A DNA stretch of 64,000 bases from Symsagittifera roscoffensis (taxonomy: Eukaryota; Xenacoelomorpha; Acoela; Convolutidae). Location: positions 59,464,338 to 59,528,337 of the forward strand of contig NC_087064.1 in assembly GCF_963678635.1 (NCBI RefSeq), read 5' to 3'. Every line of letters starts with the position of its first letter. Positions within the stretch are counted from its first letter, which is position 1. The notes under the pieces were generated by a model. That model was not told the origin of the DNA. It ran no database searches and saw only the letters and a list, made by a program, of their open reading frames with translations. A program made the position numbers and the translations under genes. Shown here in pieces: positions 22,901 through 32,662 of this stretch.

Positions 22901-25315
22901 GCGCGAACCCCTGTTTGCGGAACCCCTGTTTTGTACTGTTAATAATCTAAACAATAATCATATTTTTGCATCGAAACCTTGCACATATTTGTTTTAATTT
23001 GCAGATATATTTCAATCTAGATCTCTTTCTTTAGATATTCTACTGATAGCCGTTATTGTTCCGACTGTTGAAGAAAACGCAATAACTATGATTGGGGTGG
23101 TTTTTTTCATTTTTCAGACAGTGATCGGCGATCTAAATAATAGTTTTTTTTAAAAGAAACTTTTGTACAATTTTGAAAATATTGACTCTTTGAAGTCAAA
23201 TATCAAAAGAAAGCCGACCTTTGATCAGTTTTTGCAAAATATGGGAGTTTGAAAATTTGGCCATGCTCTGGAAAAAATTATGCGCGCTTTGAAGATTCTT
23301 TTCACTAGACAAATTATTTGTTATTCGGCTTAACAAAATCGTTCCAAATTGAATTGAGGCTAGGTGATCGGTCGTATCAATTTTTTCCGACTCAATCTTC
23401 TACAATTGATTTTTGATATTGTACTTTTTCAAAATTTTCTTTTGCAAAGGATATTACAGTTTTTTAAATGAACACCGGTTATCAAAGTCGTGAAAACCTT
23501 AGTTTTAATGCAAAAACAAAAAAAAGATTTTCAAGCTTTAAGAAAAAAATTGCAACAAAATTTTTGATGTTATGTTTAGTTGATATTTTTGAAAAGTTAA
23601 TTATGATCATTATGCCAAGCTATTTTCTTTTATTTTTCTTCTCAACGCACTTTCACTTCCAATTGATTCTTTCCATTTTTGGCTGACCAAAATTGTTTTT
23701 TCTAAATGCCTCAATATAACCAAATTTGAAGGAAGAGCGCGCGCCAAAAAAAACAATATTTTTAGGTCAAATTTAAAGCTTAATTTTTTTTTTCAAAATT
23801 TGCCTGCGGCGCAGAAAACTATTAACAAAATAGGTCCTCCGTGTTTTGTTTTCGGAGAGCTCTGAAAATCAAATTGATCGAAAGCGGAAATTTTTTTTTT
23901 GAAAAGCCGATCTGAGTCTATGAAGATTGCTTATGAAGATTGCTTATGAAGATTGCTATCCGTTATAAAGATTGCTTAATGTAATTGTGGCCATTCTACT
24001 TAACAAAAACTATATTTTTTCTTTTTCATCGTCACAAAAATTTCCCCAGTTCGATTTATCTTTCGTTTTATTTTAGTTTATTTTCTAATACTTTAAAAAA
24101 CTTTAAAAATACTTAAAAAACTCAAAAAAGCGGATTGAAGAAAAAAAATAAACCTCTTGCCGTTTGAAGACGACGAAAAACTTGGTGCTTAATTTTATTT
24201 TTTTTGTTGCTATCATTTTACGTTGCTTGAGCTTATTTCTTTTTTTGCGTCGCTTTTTCTGCACTATGCTTTACCTGCGTTACACTTTTTTTTACAATTT
24301 CGGCAGCGGTTAGCGATTCGTATTAAAGCTAAGCTTCATGAAAAAAGCAGTAATTGCTAAACCATGGGAAACGCTATCATAAAAAATTAAATAGAGGTTG
24401 ACTCCGTCGCCCGAACGTATGAGCTTTCTTTGATATACATACATGTGCACCTGAAATCGCTCGAAAAAACGATTCGTCATCACGAACAACGGAAAGTTAT
24501 TGTAACAAAAATTAATTAATACTTCTTCCCCAGTTGATCGCTTCAATCTTTTGTTTCCCTCTTTTTTGTCATCGCCTGCAGCTAACACTTCTGGAGAAGA
24601 ACACCCCCACACCCCCACCATTTTAGACATCACCTTCTCACAAAATGCTTGGAAGACAGTCATTAGTTTCTGCACGACCGCTGAACTGTCATTTTCAATG
24701 TCTTCGATGTTGTATTTTCCGATGCCGAACACAAACGCCTTTTTTCCGTTTTCAGGCTGCAGAGACAATTGTTTTCTGGAGTATTTTAAATGAAATTTTC
24801 TATTTCAACGCTCGTTTTTGGATTTATATCATCGCCTCAACTACTCATGTCCCCTTTTATAACATTAGTTAGCGCAAATTCGAATGGTTTCAAAATGTTA
24901 TAATCTAAATATTATATAATTCTATTTAATTAAAGCTCTCCCGAAAGAGAGCGAGTGGATGCGCTATTACTTTGTTGGCCCAACATGTTATTAGCAGTTA
25001 GCAGTTAATATAATAATTAGAATATAACATTTTGAAACCATCCGAACTTGCACTACTAACCTGTTGGGCCAACAAAAAAAGTAATAGCGCATCCACTCGC
25101 TCTCTTTCGGAGCATTCACGATTCCGACCACTGCAAAAACAACACATGTGCGTAGAATTACCAAAACGCAATTTTAAGCCAATGCCATGGCAAGATCCCA
25201 CCAGGTTTGAACAGGAAAAATTATGAAGACCGATCATAATCATAACTTGTAACCTCGAATTAATGCGATCGAGATAACTCGCTTCAGTTTTCGCACATAT
25301 GGGGCAGGTGATCTT
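19950..25315 (-). CDS. Unrecognised gene, three 3' exons, Cys-rich with C-terminal hydrophobic helix
   Basis: Minus-strand exons 25315-25061, 24756-24451 and 20198-19950 (stop TGA) all join in phase 0, about 269 residues. Acceptors read agccag, ctgcag, tttcag; donors are gttagt and gtgcac. The first exon holds ITCPICAKTEASYLDR and a cluster ending MCCFCSGRNREC. The middle exon has a Lys-rich patch (DDKKEGNKRLKRSTG) and EEVLINFCYNNFPLFVM. The last exon has YEVQVTLDVTIGIEY, then a helix and a terminal hydrophobic segment (IYAVMLAWSILSILFSCGYH). A membrane-anchored or tail-anchored product with metal- or disulfide-bonded cysteines is possible, but I do not recognise the family. The 5' end is unresolved (see 26041-26181). 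The 4.25-kb last intron is full of old repeats. The gene is convergent with the antiporter. Confidence 0.5.
20284..20765 (+). repeat. Dispersed repeat R, copy D
   Basis: It begins gagtgatgaacgttacgtag (a variant of the R opening with a short cgtagttacgtag duplication). It continues through 'gatgtgcattcatagatatt', 'tggaaatggcgcaaaaaaa', 'tttcccagcggaatt' and 'aacaagtcagttttgg', the same order as copies A and B. The far end lacks the inverted terminus. Confidence 0.6.
21790..22065 (-). repeat. Old partial copy of repeat H, reverse orientation
   Basis: 'ggaacccccataacattgcg', 'aaaatgatcacaattgaaat', 'ttccgtcaaaaagtcaat' and 'accaccccgagcacac' correspond in reverse to the H units at 42.5-43.6 kb. 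Identity is visibly lower than among those units. Confidence 0.6.
22450..22745 (+). repeat. Dispersed repeat R, copy E (degraded)
   Basis: 'caggtttcccagccgaaaat' and, further on, 'ttgttcacgctaagtttgga' with 'gttgcggtttgg' and 'ctttccctttgttcaatg' repeat the internal order of copies A and C. Both termini are lost. Confidence 0.45.
23040..23420 (+). repeat. Old partial copy of repeat H
   Basis: 'ttattgttccgactgttg', 'gattggggtggtttttttca', 'gcaaaatatgggagtttgaa' and 'aattgaggctaggtgatcgg' align in order with the H consensus. The same variant ('attgaggcta...') appears at 31170 and 35090, suggesting an older subfamily. Confidence 0.5.
23715..23890. repeat. Remnant of the hAT-like MITE
   Basis: 'gagcgcgcgccaaaaaaaac', 'aatttgcctgcggcgcagaa' and 'ggagagctctgaaaatcaaa' match the right half of the 5828-6229 element. 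Ends are not preserved. Confidence 0.5.
24867..25112. repeat. Interleaved inverted duplication over an exon-intron junction
   Basis: Two segments are each present in both orientations in the order A (24867-24910), B (24941-24996), A' (25008-25056), B' (25061-25110). A is 'atggtttcaaaatgttata' with flanks; B is 'ccgaaagagagcgagtggat' to 'gttggcccaaca'. B' and A' are the 3' end of the 25061-25315 exon and the start of its intron on the minus strand. On the plus strand the copy is permuted (intron part first, exon part second), so it is not a simple hairpin. Confidence 0.75.
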
Positions 25316-25341
25316 CTGGCTTAAAACAATGGCGTCTTCTA

Positions 25342-25437
25342 ATGCCGCAAAACTTAGCATGGTTAATGATTGCTATTAAATCAAAGGATGTTAGTGACGC
25401 TGAACTTAATTTTAATCATCTAAAATGGCCTGAAAAG
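25342..25437 (+). CDS. Weak candidate first exon on the plus strand
   Basis: An open frame of 32 codons starting MPQNLAWLMIAIKSKDVSDA ends AAG|gtaagt, a strong donor. No partner exon was found, and the block sits head to head with the minus gene at 25315, so a divergent promoter would be needed. It may be chance. Confidence 0.2.
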
Positions 25438-25599
25438 GTAAGTTTTTAAGCGCTTTGTCATTGAAATTTTTTTGGCATTTGTCCGAGCTCAAGAAATCTT
25501 GAAAAATGTGGAATTACTACAACGTCTACAAGTTATGAGCTGTGTAGGTGCCCGGGTTGAGGTTTGCGATTTACGTTTTGCTCGAGGCGAATCGAACAC

Positions 25600-25815
25600 A
25601 TGTCAGAGTTCGACTGAAAATCCATAGTCGAGAAGGCCCCATGGTCGAGTGCGATTGAAAAAACTCATCGGTCGAACATGGTCGAAACGTTTTCCTCGGT
25701 CGAATTTGGTCGAAATGTTCTTCCTCGATCGAACTTGGTCGAAACATAGACAACTTCTCTTGAATCGGTTGAAACATACCATTTTTTGGTCGAGCCGTTC
25801 GAAACATAAATCGCA
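25600..25815. repeat. Degenerate 'ggtcgaa' tandem repeat
   Basis: Roughly a dozen tggtcgaa/ggtcgaac units with variable 8-30-base spacing ('catcggtcgaacatggtcga', 'cgatcgaacttggtcgaaac'). GC content is higher than the surroundings. A block with the reverse motif 'tcgacca' lies at 40500-40720. Confidence 0.6.
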
Positions 25816-26040
25816 AACGTCGACGCGGGGTATCCATGAATCGCATGTTTTTTAGCTTCTTTTGCTACAAGCTAATCATACTAGGAAAGAAAAGCGCGGA
25901 ACAGTCAAATTCTGAAAAGCGCCCTAAAACTTCTGAAAAAATTTAAAAAACATATCTGTGAAATTTTTGTGGGAGAACTTTAAATAAATATGGCTGATCA
26001 ATTTTGATAATTTCTCTACTTTACACTTCCCGCCAGAAAA

Positions 26041-26181
26041 CAATCATAATGCCATGGCGTTGCAGTTGTTTTTGTCGTCGCACATGCTGACATAGACTGA
26101 CACGGAATCCACCTGGTCACTTTTCATACTTGACTCATTGATCCAGCTCTTTATTTTATCTGCCGTCAACGTAGTTTCCAT
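26041..26181 (-). CDS. Candidate 5' coding exon of the minus-strand gene
   Basis: An ATG-initiated minus frame of 46 codons begins METTLTADKIKSWINESSMK and ends CDDKNNCNAMAL before a TGA. Codon use looks more gene-like than the flanks. A donor inside it (gaccag|gtggat) would join in phase 0 to the exon at 25315; without splicing it is a tiny ORF. Which is right cannot be decided from the sequence. Confidence 0.3.
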
Positions 26182-26189
26182 GGCACTCA

Positions 26190-29100
26190 GAACTCAAACA
26201 ATAAAGCTGCTAGAATTTTCATGTAACATTAACCTGCACTATTGAACAGAACAGAAGGTTGATTTTAAAAACGCAGCGTTTAAAACCTAACTTCAAAACA
26301 AAAACAAAACTAATGATAACAAAAAATATATGTTTTTGATAACCTTCCTCTCAAACATTGTCAACGCAAAATGATTAATTTCGTTGCTATTAGCGCATTA
26401 TTAATATCAATTACATGATTTCGATTCAATTTTAACCATTTTTGAGTCGGATTAAATAGACGGATGCGCCGTGTTTATAATGAGAAATTTAAAATATGGT
26501 GGGCAAAATGGCGGAGTTGGAATCTTTCACATCTCATAACTTGCTAAAATTTTAGCAAGCAAATATTTTTTCAGTATTTTACTTAGAGCGCCGATTTTGT
26601 TCAAATTACTTGCCAATTCATTTCTTTTTTGCCAAAATTTGGCGCGTGTCGGCGAAACTTTGCACTTTTTTTTCAAAATTTGGAACAAAATAAATCCGAA
26701 GTCTAGTAAAAACGCTCGGCTAAAAATAGCGTTTGAAAAAATCTAAGCTGACAATTTAAATGTCCGAAACTTAGGCTGAACGTTTGTTTGATCGAAATCT
26801 TTAATCTAAGTAATCGCTATCTTTAAGTAAAAGAACTTTTTTGAATCCTTGGAACTCTTTTTTTTAGTCAAAAAATAAATGTCCGCAAATTATCGTATTC
26901 CTTCGATTGGCATTCAAGGAGTGTTTGTAAATTTAAATATAAAAAATCAGCACTCTCAATTAAACCTCTTGAAATATCGAGTTATTTATCATACAGAAAC
27001 TATTTCAATTGTAATTTGATCGGCTCTTAAAAGGTTACGCACTATCAAAAGCTGTTTTTTTGCACTTGTTTTCCCTATTTTGAGTGACGTTTCTTAATTT
27101 TTTTATTATATTTGTAATGAAATGAAACTGCATGCTAAGGCAGATTGCCAACTCTGGATAATTACATACATTTAATTTCTTTGATATCAATGGGCCACGG
27201 TGAAGTTTTCGTAGTATAAGAATGTACACAGTAAAAGTCAACACAGACGTTCACAATTTGAATAACAATTTTTAAAAAATGTTAAGTGGGTTTCTGCACC
27301 AATATTAACTAAATTGATTCAACAATGTTTTGAAATGGCATTTTTCCTGGTAGCCTTTATTTGACCAAATTCACTCCAATAAAAAAAATAGTAATCAGGC
27401 AGTTCCCTCAAATTTTCGTCCAAAAGCTTTACCGCCATCGATAGGCAAGCTCCTTAAACAATTCATACACAACCGCTGATTTCATAATTAAATAAAGTTG
27501 TTTTAATCAACATAAATTAGTTCAATGTTTGGTCATGTCGAGGAACCGTTGGTGCAATTGTTTGACTTATCGGAGTTAAAAGTCGCAATTCACTACACTT
27601 AATTCTGGCGGTAGATCACTTAATTCTGTCGAAAATGCAATTCGCATGAACCAAAAGGTTCAATTGGTCAAATAATAAGATTTTATTTGAGTAATAGGAA
27701 GTAAAAAGTAAACAACTAATCGTGCAAACTCAAAACTATGGAAAGTCTGATTTGGTGTTTTTCCAAGAGAAACTGTGGATCAACTGCTTTTCATATATTT
27801 TTTTATGGAAATCAACTCAAACCAGGCAAACACACAATCTATACTAAATACACTCGACCGTGTAATTAGAAAATGTACACTGGGAAGTCCGTGCATGCTG
27901 AACACCATGCTGCTTTGAACAAAACAGCAGCATTATGAAACCAAAACAAGGACATTAAGCGAAAATAAAAAGAAAACATTATTTTTTTTGGAAATTCAAC
28001 CAAAAAAAATAACATCCCAGAAAATTTTAACCTAAAGGATCAGCCAAATGAGCGATTTTTAGGAGTTCACATAACTACTGAGCCTCAATTAACACGTTGG
28101 TTCTGTTGGTTAAACATCCCGAAATACAGCAGCCCAGCTAGAAGACGGCCAAGAGGAGTATAAAAAACTCAACTGAGTCCATTGTTGCTAGTCTGTGAAA
28201 AATTTTAAGCATCATTGTCATTATCGTAAGCTTTCATCCTAATTTTCTGGAAAAATTGAAAAATTTTTCCATGAAAATTTTTCTGGAAAACCTGAAAAAA
28301 CTTTTAGGTTTTTTAAAGATTTTTATATCTTGGATAAGCAAGAACTTTTGAGAAGTTTTTTCTATTAGTTAAATGAGGCTCTTCTTTTTTGTATTTTTTT
28401 CCACGAAAATTTTTTTTGTTCTTGGGCGAAAACCCTAACAAATAAAATCAAAGTATTTACATAACTTGATTTCAAATTTAGATAATATTTTTCTCACTGT
28501 GTATCACATTGTATCATAAACTAACTGATAAATTTCTGCTCTGAGACCTTTGTGAACGGACTTGTATGTTCAATGGTGCTCTCCTAGGAATTAAAATTGT
28601 TGACATGATTGGTAAATTTATCTATATCACACAATAGAAATGCAAACAAACTATTATGATTAATAAGATCAGTGGTTCTTCAATTAGTAAAACGCTTCAC
28701 TTAGTCGTAATAGCATGCCGTCGTAATAACTTGAAATTTTACAGGCGGGGGTTTTGTGTCTTTTTGTAATTAAGCTAAAAGCTAACTAATGATATAATCT
28801 TTGTTAAACAAAAAATTAATAAGCCCAAAACTAACTTGTACCTCAATTTCGGTGCCTCAAAAATTTTTAGTGAAATAGATTACGAGTGTCTTGAAGGAAA
28901 ATGAAAGCGAAATAGACTGCAATAGAAAATACATAACAGGGGATTCCAATAGAAATTGAAAACTATTGATTTCAAATTTTTTAGCAACGCCATAAGAAAC
29001 AGTTTAACCAACCATTTTTTGTAAAATTTCGATTCCAAACACTTTTTTTTTGCAAATTGTTAACTCACTTTTTAACGAATTCTGTATGACAACAAGTTCA

Positions 29101-30720
29101 GCCAAAGTTTTCATTCCTTCAAAAGCAAAGTTTAATTTTAAATGTTTTATCAGAATAAACATTCCAATGGATGTTTTCTTAAGAAACTTACCAATATAAA
29201 CAACTCATGCAATTTTGATGGACTTTGACTCATGTTTTTTTTCAATTGACAGATATTAATTCTACATCAGCTTTGTTCAGTTTTTTCGAACTGTTAAAAA
29301 CAATTTCCATTTACTTAACATTTTTTGTGCTCTTATTCTCTCTAACACCCCGCAGAGAAAGTCAAACCTTTCCGTTCTACAGAATACTAAGAGTTGAGAT
29401 AATGAAATGGGTAAAAAAAATACCTTCTCATAGAGAAAACTTTGTTCTGATACACCGTTTATACGCTTCAATTTTAGTAGGATAGATCGAAACACTTCTT
29501 TGTGTTATCATTTGTGTTAAATTTTGCCCAAAGTAAGCATGAATGAAGGGATGATCAAGGCTGTTTCAACGAAAAAGTCATAATTTTTCTCCAACGCTGA
29601 TTCAAGCTCTGATGAATGACATGTGATCGATCCATGATCAGATCTGAGACACATCAACGAATCAGCGCTATAAGTTACTATACAAATGACTCTGATTCAT
29701 CTCTAGTCAGGACTGATTTTGCAAGTATACAACAGCAGATAAAAAATAAAAGCACCCTATAATTAGGAATTGATGTATCTACACTAAATGGAACCCTATA
29801 AATAATTAGAACTAATTTGGTTGGCAATCCCAAGATTTCCGGATCGATGCCCATACGCAGTCAACTATCCTAAAATTGGTCTGCATAACAAAAACCACCC
29901 CGGGCATATATATTCTTCACTTTCTTCGAAAGTCGCAACAAAAACTATTAAGTCAAGTACGAAACTACATTGAACATTGAGTATTATTCAAACTGATTTG
30001 TCACCTATTTTCAAAAATGTGGTTTAAATATTGGAACTTTCTAAACGTTTTTCTCCACATCGAGAAATTTGTTTTGAAACTTTTGTAAATCCAAATCAAG
30101 GCTTCAAGTGATTTAATATCATACTACATTTGACCCACAAGTTTTCCTTAAATTATTCAACACTGGGAAGAAAACGTGGACCCCACACCATAGTTTCTTC
30201 CCTTCCCTTTGTGAAATTGTCAATGCAAAAACTTTTGAAGCAACAGGTTTAAGTTGAACAACCAATTTTAAATGATTTTTAAGTTTTGGTGGAACAGCAA
30301 CTTTTATTGGGAGTTTTTAAAGATTTAAAGATTTTTGGTGAAACAGTAAGTACAATAGGGAGTTTATAGATTTTTAAATTTTCAGACGGAAAAATTAATA
30401 CTGAAAACGGGTGCAAAAAAGCAGTTTTCTTACTGTTTCTTATTATTGCTAGAAGTTATCAATATCAAAATGTAAATTGGCAAACACGTTCGGGTTTTCT
30501 AGTTTTCAGTTTTTGTTTCTTTTTGCTTCCGAAACTTGCTATAAAGCCATCAGATAATTCATTCAGATCCTAACTACCAAATGTGTTAAGAAGAATGAAA
30601 AAACACCGTTTGTGTTAGATTCCGTTTCAATGCTTGGATTGTCAAAAACCCCTAACTGGATTGCCGAAAAAAAAGTTGGCCTTCAATTAACAAATTTTGA
30701 CCGAAACGTTTTAGACTGAT
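26190..30720. other. 4.5 kb with no gene seen
   Basis: AT-rich sequence without exons that pass frame, splice and phase checks on either strand. A reverse scrap of repeat H (accaccccgggcatatatat, about 29880-29950) and short A/T runs are all I can name. Confidence 0.5.
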
Positions 30721-30721
30721 T

Positions 30722-30727
30722 TTTTAT
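30722..30727 (-). terminator. Poly(A) signal of the 30772-32512 gene
   Basis: AATAAA on the minus strand lies 45 bases past the stop codon of the terminal exon, standard spacing for a short 3' UTR. Confidence 0.6.
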
Positions 30728-30771
30728 TCTGTGAAATTATGGGGATTTGAACATTTCCGACTAAATCAACA

Positions 30772-32512
30772 TTATAGGTTTGCACGCAATAACTTAACCA
30801 TGTCTTCCAAGGTACTCAGAAGCAGAGGTTTACTGTAGTTATCCATTGATTGAACAGCATGCAAAAGAGGCGACTGAAAGTGATGCAGCCTTGAAACCAG
30901 AGTACCAATGTAATTGGAGTTCCTTATAGAGGCGATTTGTGGAAGCGGCAGGCAGGCGTCAAAACCACTTGCCAATTGATCTGAACCTTATGTTCAAGGC
31001 GAGGAACATCAGCCCAAAAGTGTGGTAGAAAACGCGCAAGAAAATGTATTCAAGACAGCAAACATCAGAGAAAGCAGCAGCTGAGAGACATGTGTGATGT
31101 GAGTGTTGAAAAAAGATGCACGATGCCCAAACACTTAAACGAACGTCTAAGGCGATGAACTACTCAGGCTTAAAAATCATTCCAAATTGAATTGAGGCTA
31201 TAGCTAATTGATCCAAATATTGCGTTGATAAGCTCAAAATGTTTCATTTTTTGGTCAAGGCAGCTTTGCGTGGGGGGGGGGGGGGGGGGTTTGTTGAGAG
31301 CGGGTGAAGTTTTTTTATCGAAATTTTTTTCAAAGGTTTTTTTTCATCAAAAGTAACCTTATAAGCGTCGAAGTAAACATAAAGAAAGGCCTTTAAATGG
31401 TAACTTCCCAAATGGCATAATTCCCAAATGGCATAAAGATGGAAACTTTTCCCAAATGGCATAAATTTCAAGTTTTCATTGTAATTTAAACATTTTCTAT
31501 CTATTTCTAATTCTAACATTTTTTCAGGAACAAAAGCATGTGAACAAGATACAAGATTTGGAATTAATTGCTTCCAAACAAATTTACGCAACAAATTGTC
31601 AAAAAAGTTGACCACAAGAAGCTTATTAATAACCGCAAGCTTATGATTCTTGCTTTTGATGGAAAAAAATTCTACAACTTTTTGAAGATAAAATGTCAAT
31701 CAACATTTGCATTGACAATTTGACTTTTTTCCCACATTTTTCACGACAAATTGATCTCGATTTTTTCAATGCAACAGTTGCATGTAATTTATGCCATTTG
31801 GGAAATTTTTCATTTTTATGCCATTTGGGAATTATGCCATTTGAGACGTAATCCTTTAAATGAATTGACCAGGGTGGAATTTTTACCGCCATCTTTTAAT
31901 GAAACTTATGTACCCAGTGATAAATCTTTTGCGCTTTCAGAATGGGTTGACTTACTAGCTGGGAGCTGATCTGATGGTATTGCGCCCATCTGCAAAAAAT
32001 GTTCCTTAGCCATCAGTATAACACATGAAAGAGTAACGTTTTTGATCTCGCCCGTGTTGGAGAATGTGCTCAGAGCCATGGAGAGGCAACCACTTGATAG
32101 AGTTCCAGTGGTGTCAGGGTCCTCATCTTTTTCAGTTGGACACCCGGGAATTGCCGACTTTTCATCTGGATAGTCAGGGGCTCTGCCCATTCCACTGAAT
32201 TCACTGTTACTGGTAACAAACTCTGAAAATTTTCATCATCTTTCATTGGTTTTATAACTTCAAACCTTTTGGAAACGTTGCGACTGCTAAGTTTATTGAG
32301 AGCCTATAAAGTTTATGCGATGAGCTAAATAACTTCACTGTAGCGTTCTCAAAATGCATGAGTTTGTTTTTGTACATTATGTTCTGTTTTTCATGGTTGT
32401 CAAAAAATAAATCTAAGCTGTGTTGTAAAGAAATCAAAGTTCTGAAGTGGAACGATATTTGCCCATCTAATTCTCCCCGGGTAAAATTCAGTGTCACAGA
32501 AAATGGAATTAC
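30772..32512 (-). CDS. Unrecognised gene, four 3' exons
   Basis: Minus exons 32512-32339, 32222-32094, 31989-31956 and 30980-30772 connect in phase 0,0,1 and end at a stop with AATAAA 45 bases on. Acceptors read atccag, tttcag, ttgcag, ttcag; donors are gtgaag, gtggtt and gtaagt. The product includes SVTLNFTRGELDGQISFHF, then VEWAEPLTIQMKSRQFPGVQ with LKKMRTLTPLELYQ, then MGAIPSDQLPA encoded by a 34-bp microexon. The last exon reads ACLPLPQIASIRNSNYIGTL to the C-terminus LEDMVKLLRANL. There is no transmembrane segment in this part; it looks like a folded soluble domain. I do not recognise it. An alternative keeps 32222-31956 as one exon in another open frame, which also joins the last exon in phase. 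The intron between 31955 and 30981 contains a foldback element. Confidence 0.5.
31160..31245 (+). repeat. Fragment of old H subfamily
   Basis: 'tcattccaaattgaattgag' with 'gctatagctaattgatcc' repeats the 'aaattgaattgaggctagg' block at 23340 and the related one at 35090. Only this block remains. Confidence 0.4.
31385..31870. mobile_element. Foldback element with ~80-bp inverted arms
   Basis: The left arm (31390-31475) has three 'cccaaatggcataa' units. The right arm (31785-31870) has the same units inverted ('ttatgccatttggga'), in mirrored spacing, ending 'ctttaaatg' on both sides. The ~310-base centre is AT-rich. A poly-G run of about 18 bases lies at 31274-31291, outside the left arm. No TSD is certain. 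Confidence 0.65.
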
Positions 32513-32524
32513 TGGATGCGTGAC

Positions 32525-32662
32525 CAGTCATTTCCGCCCCAGTCATCTTCGCCTCAAAAGCAGTCATTTCCGAACTGACTTCTTTTGGGGCGGAGTTAAC
32601 TGGAGTGGAAGTGACTGGAGCGGAAGTGACTGGGGCGGAAGTGACTGGGGCGGAAATGACTG
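32525..32662. mobile_element. Short palindromic element with 15-bp tandem repeats
   Basis: Ends cagtcatttccgccccagtc (32525 on) and gactggggcggaaatgactg (to 32662) are perfect inverted copies. The right half is built of at least four 15-bp units, ggaagtgactggggc. It sits 13 bases upstream (in transcript sense) of the 32512-32339 exon, so it occupies that exon's branch-point/polypyrimidine region. Confidence 0.7.

Noticed and set aside
28150-28200. TATA-box promoter (tataaaaa at 28159)
   Set aside because: No ORF or exon follows and such AT-rich octamers are common in this DNA.
31244-31699. 151-codon minus-strand open frame
   Set aside because: It spans a poly-G/poly-C run and the left arm of the foldback element; its C-terminal proline run is the poly-C tract.
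31956-32190. Single 94-codon frame (MGRAPDYPDE...) as the only protein of this stretch
   Set aside because: A three-exon solution with strong splice sites and consistent phase explains it better; the frame is kept only as an alternative.
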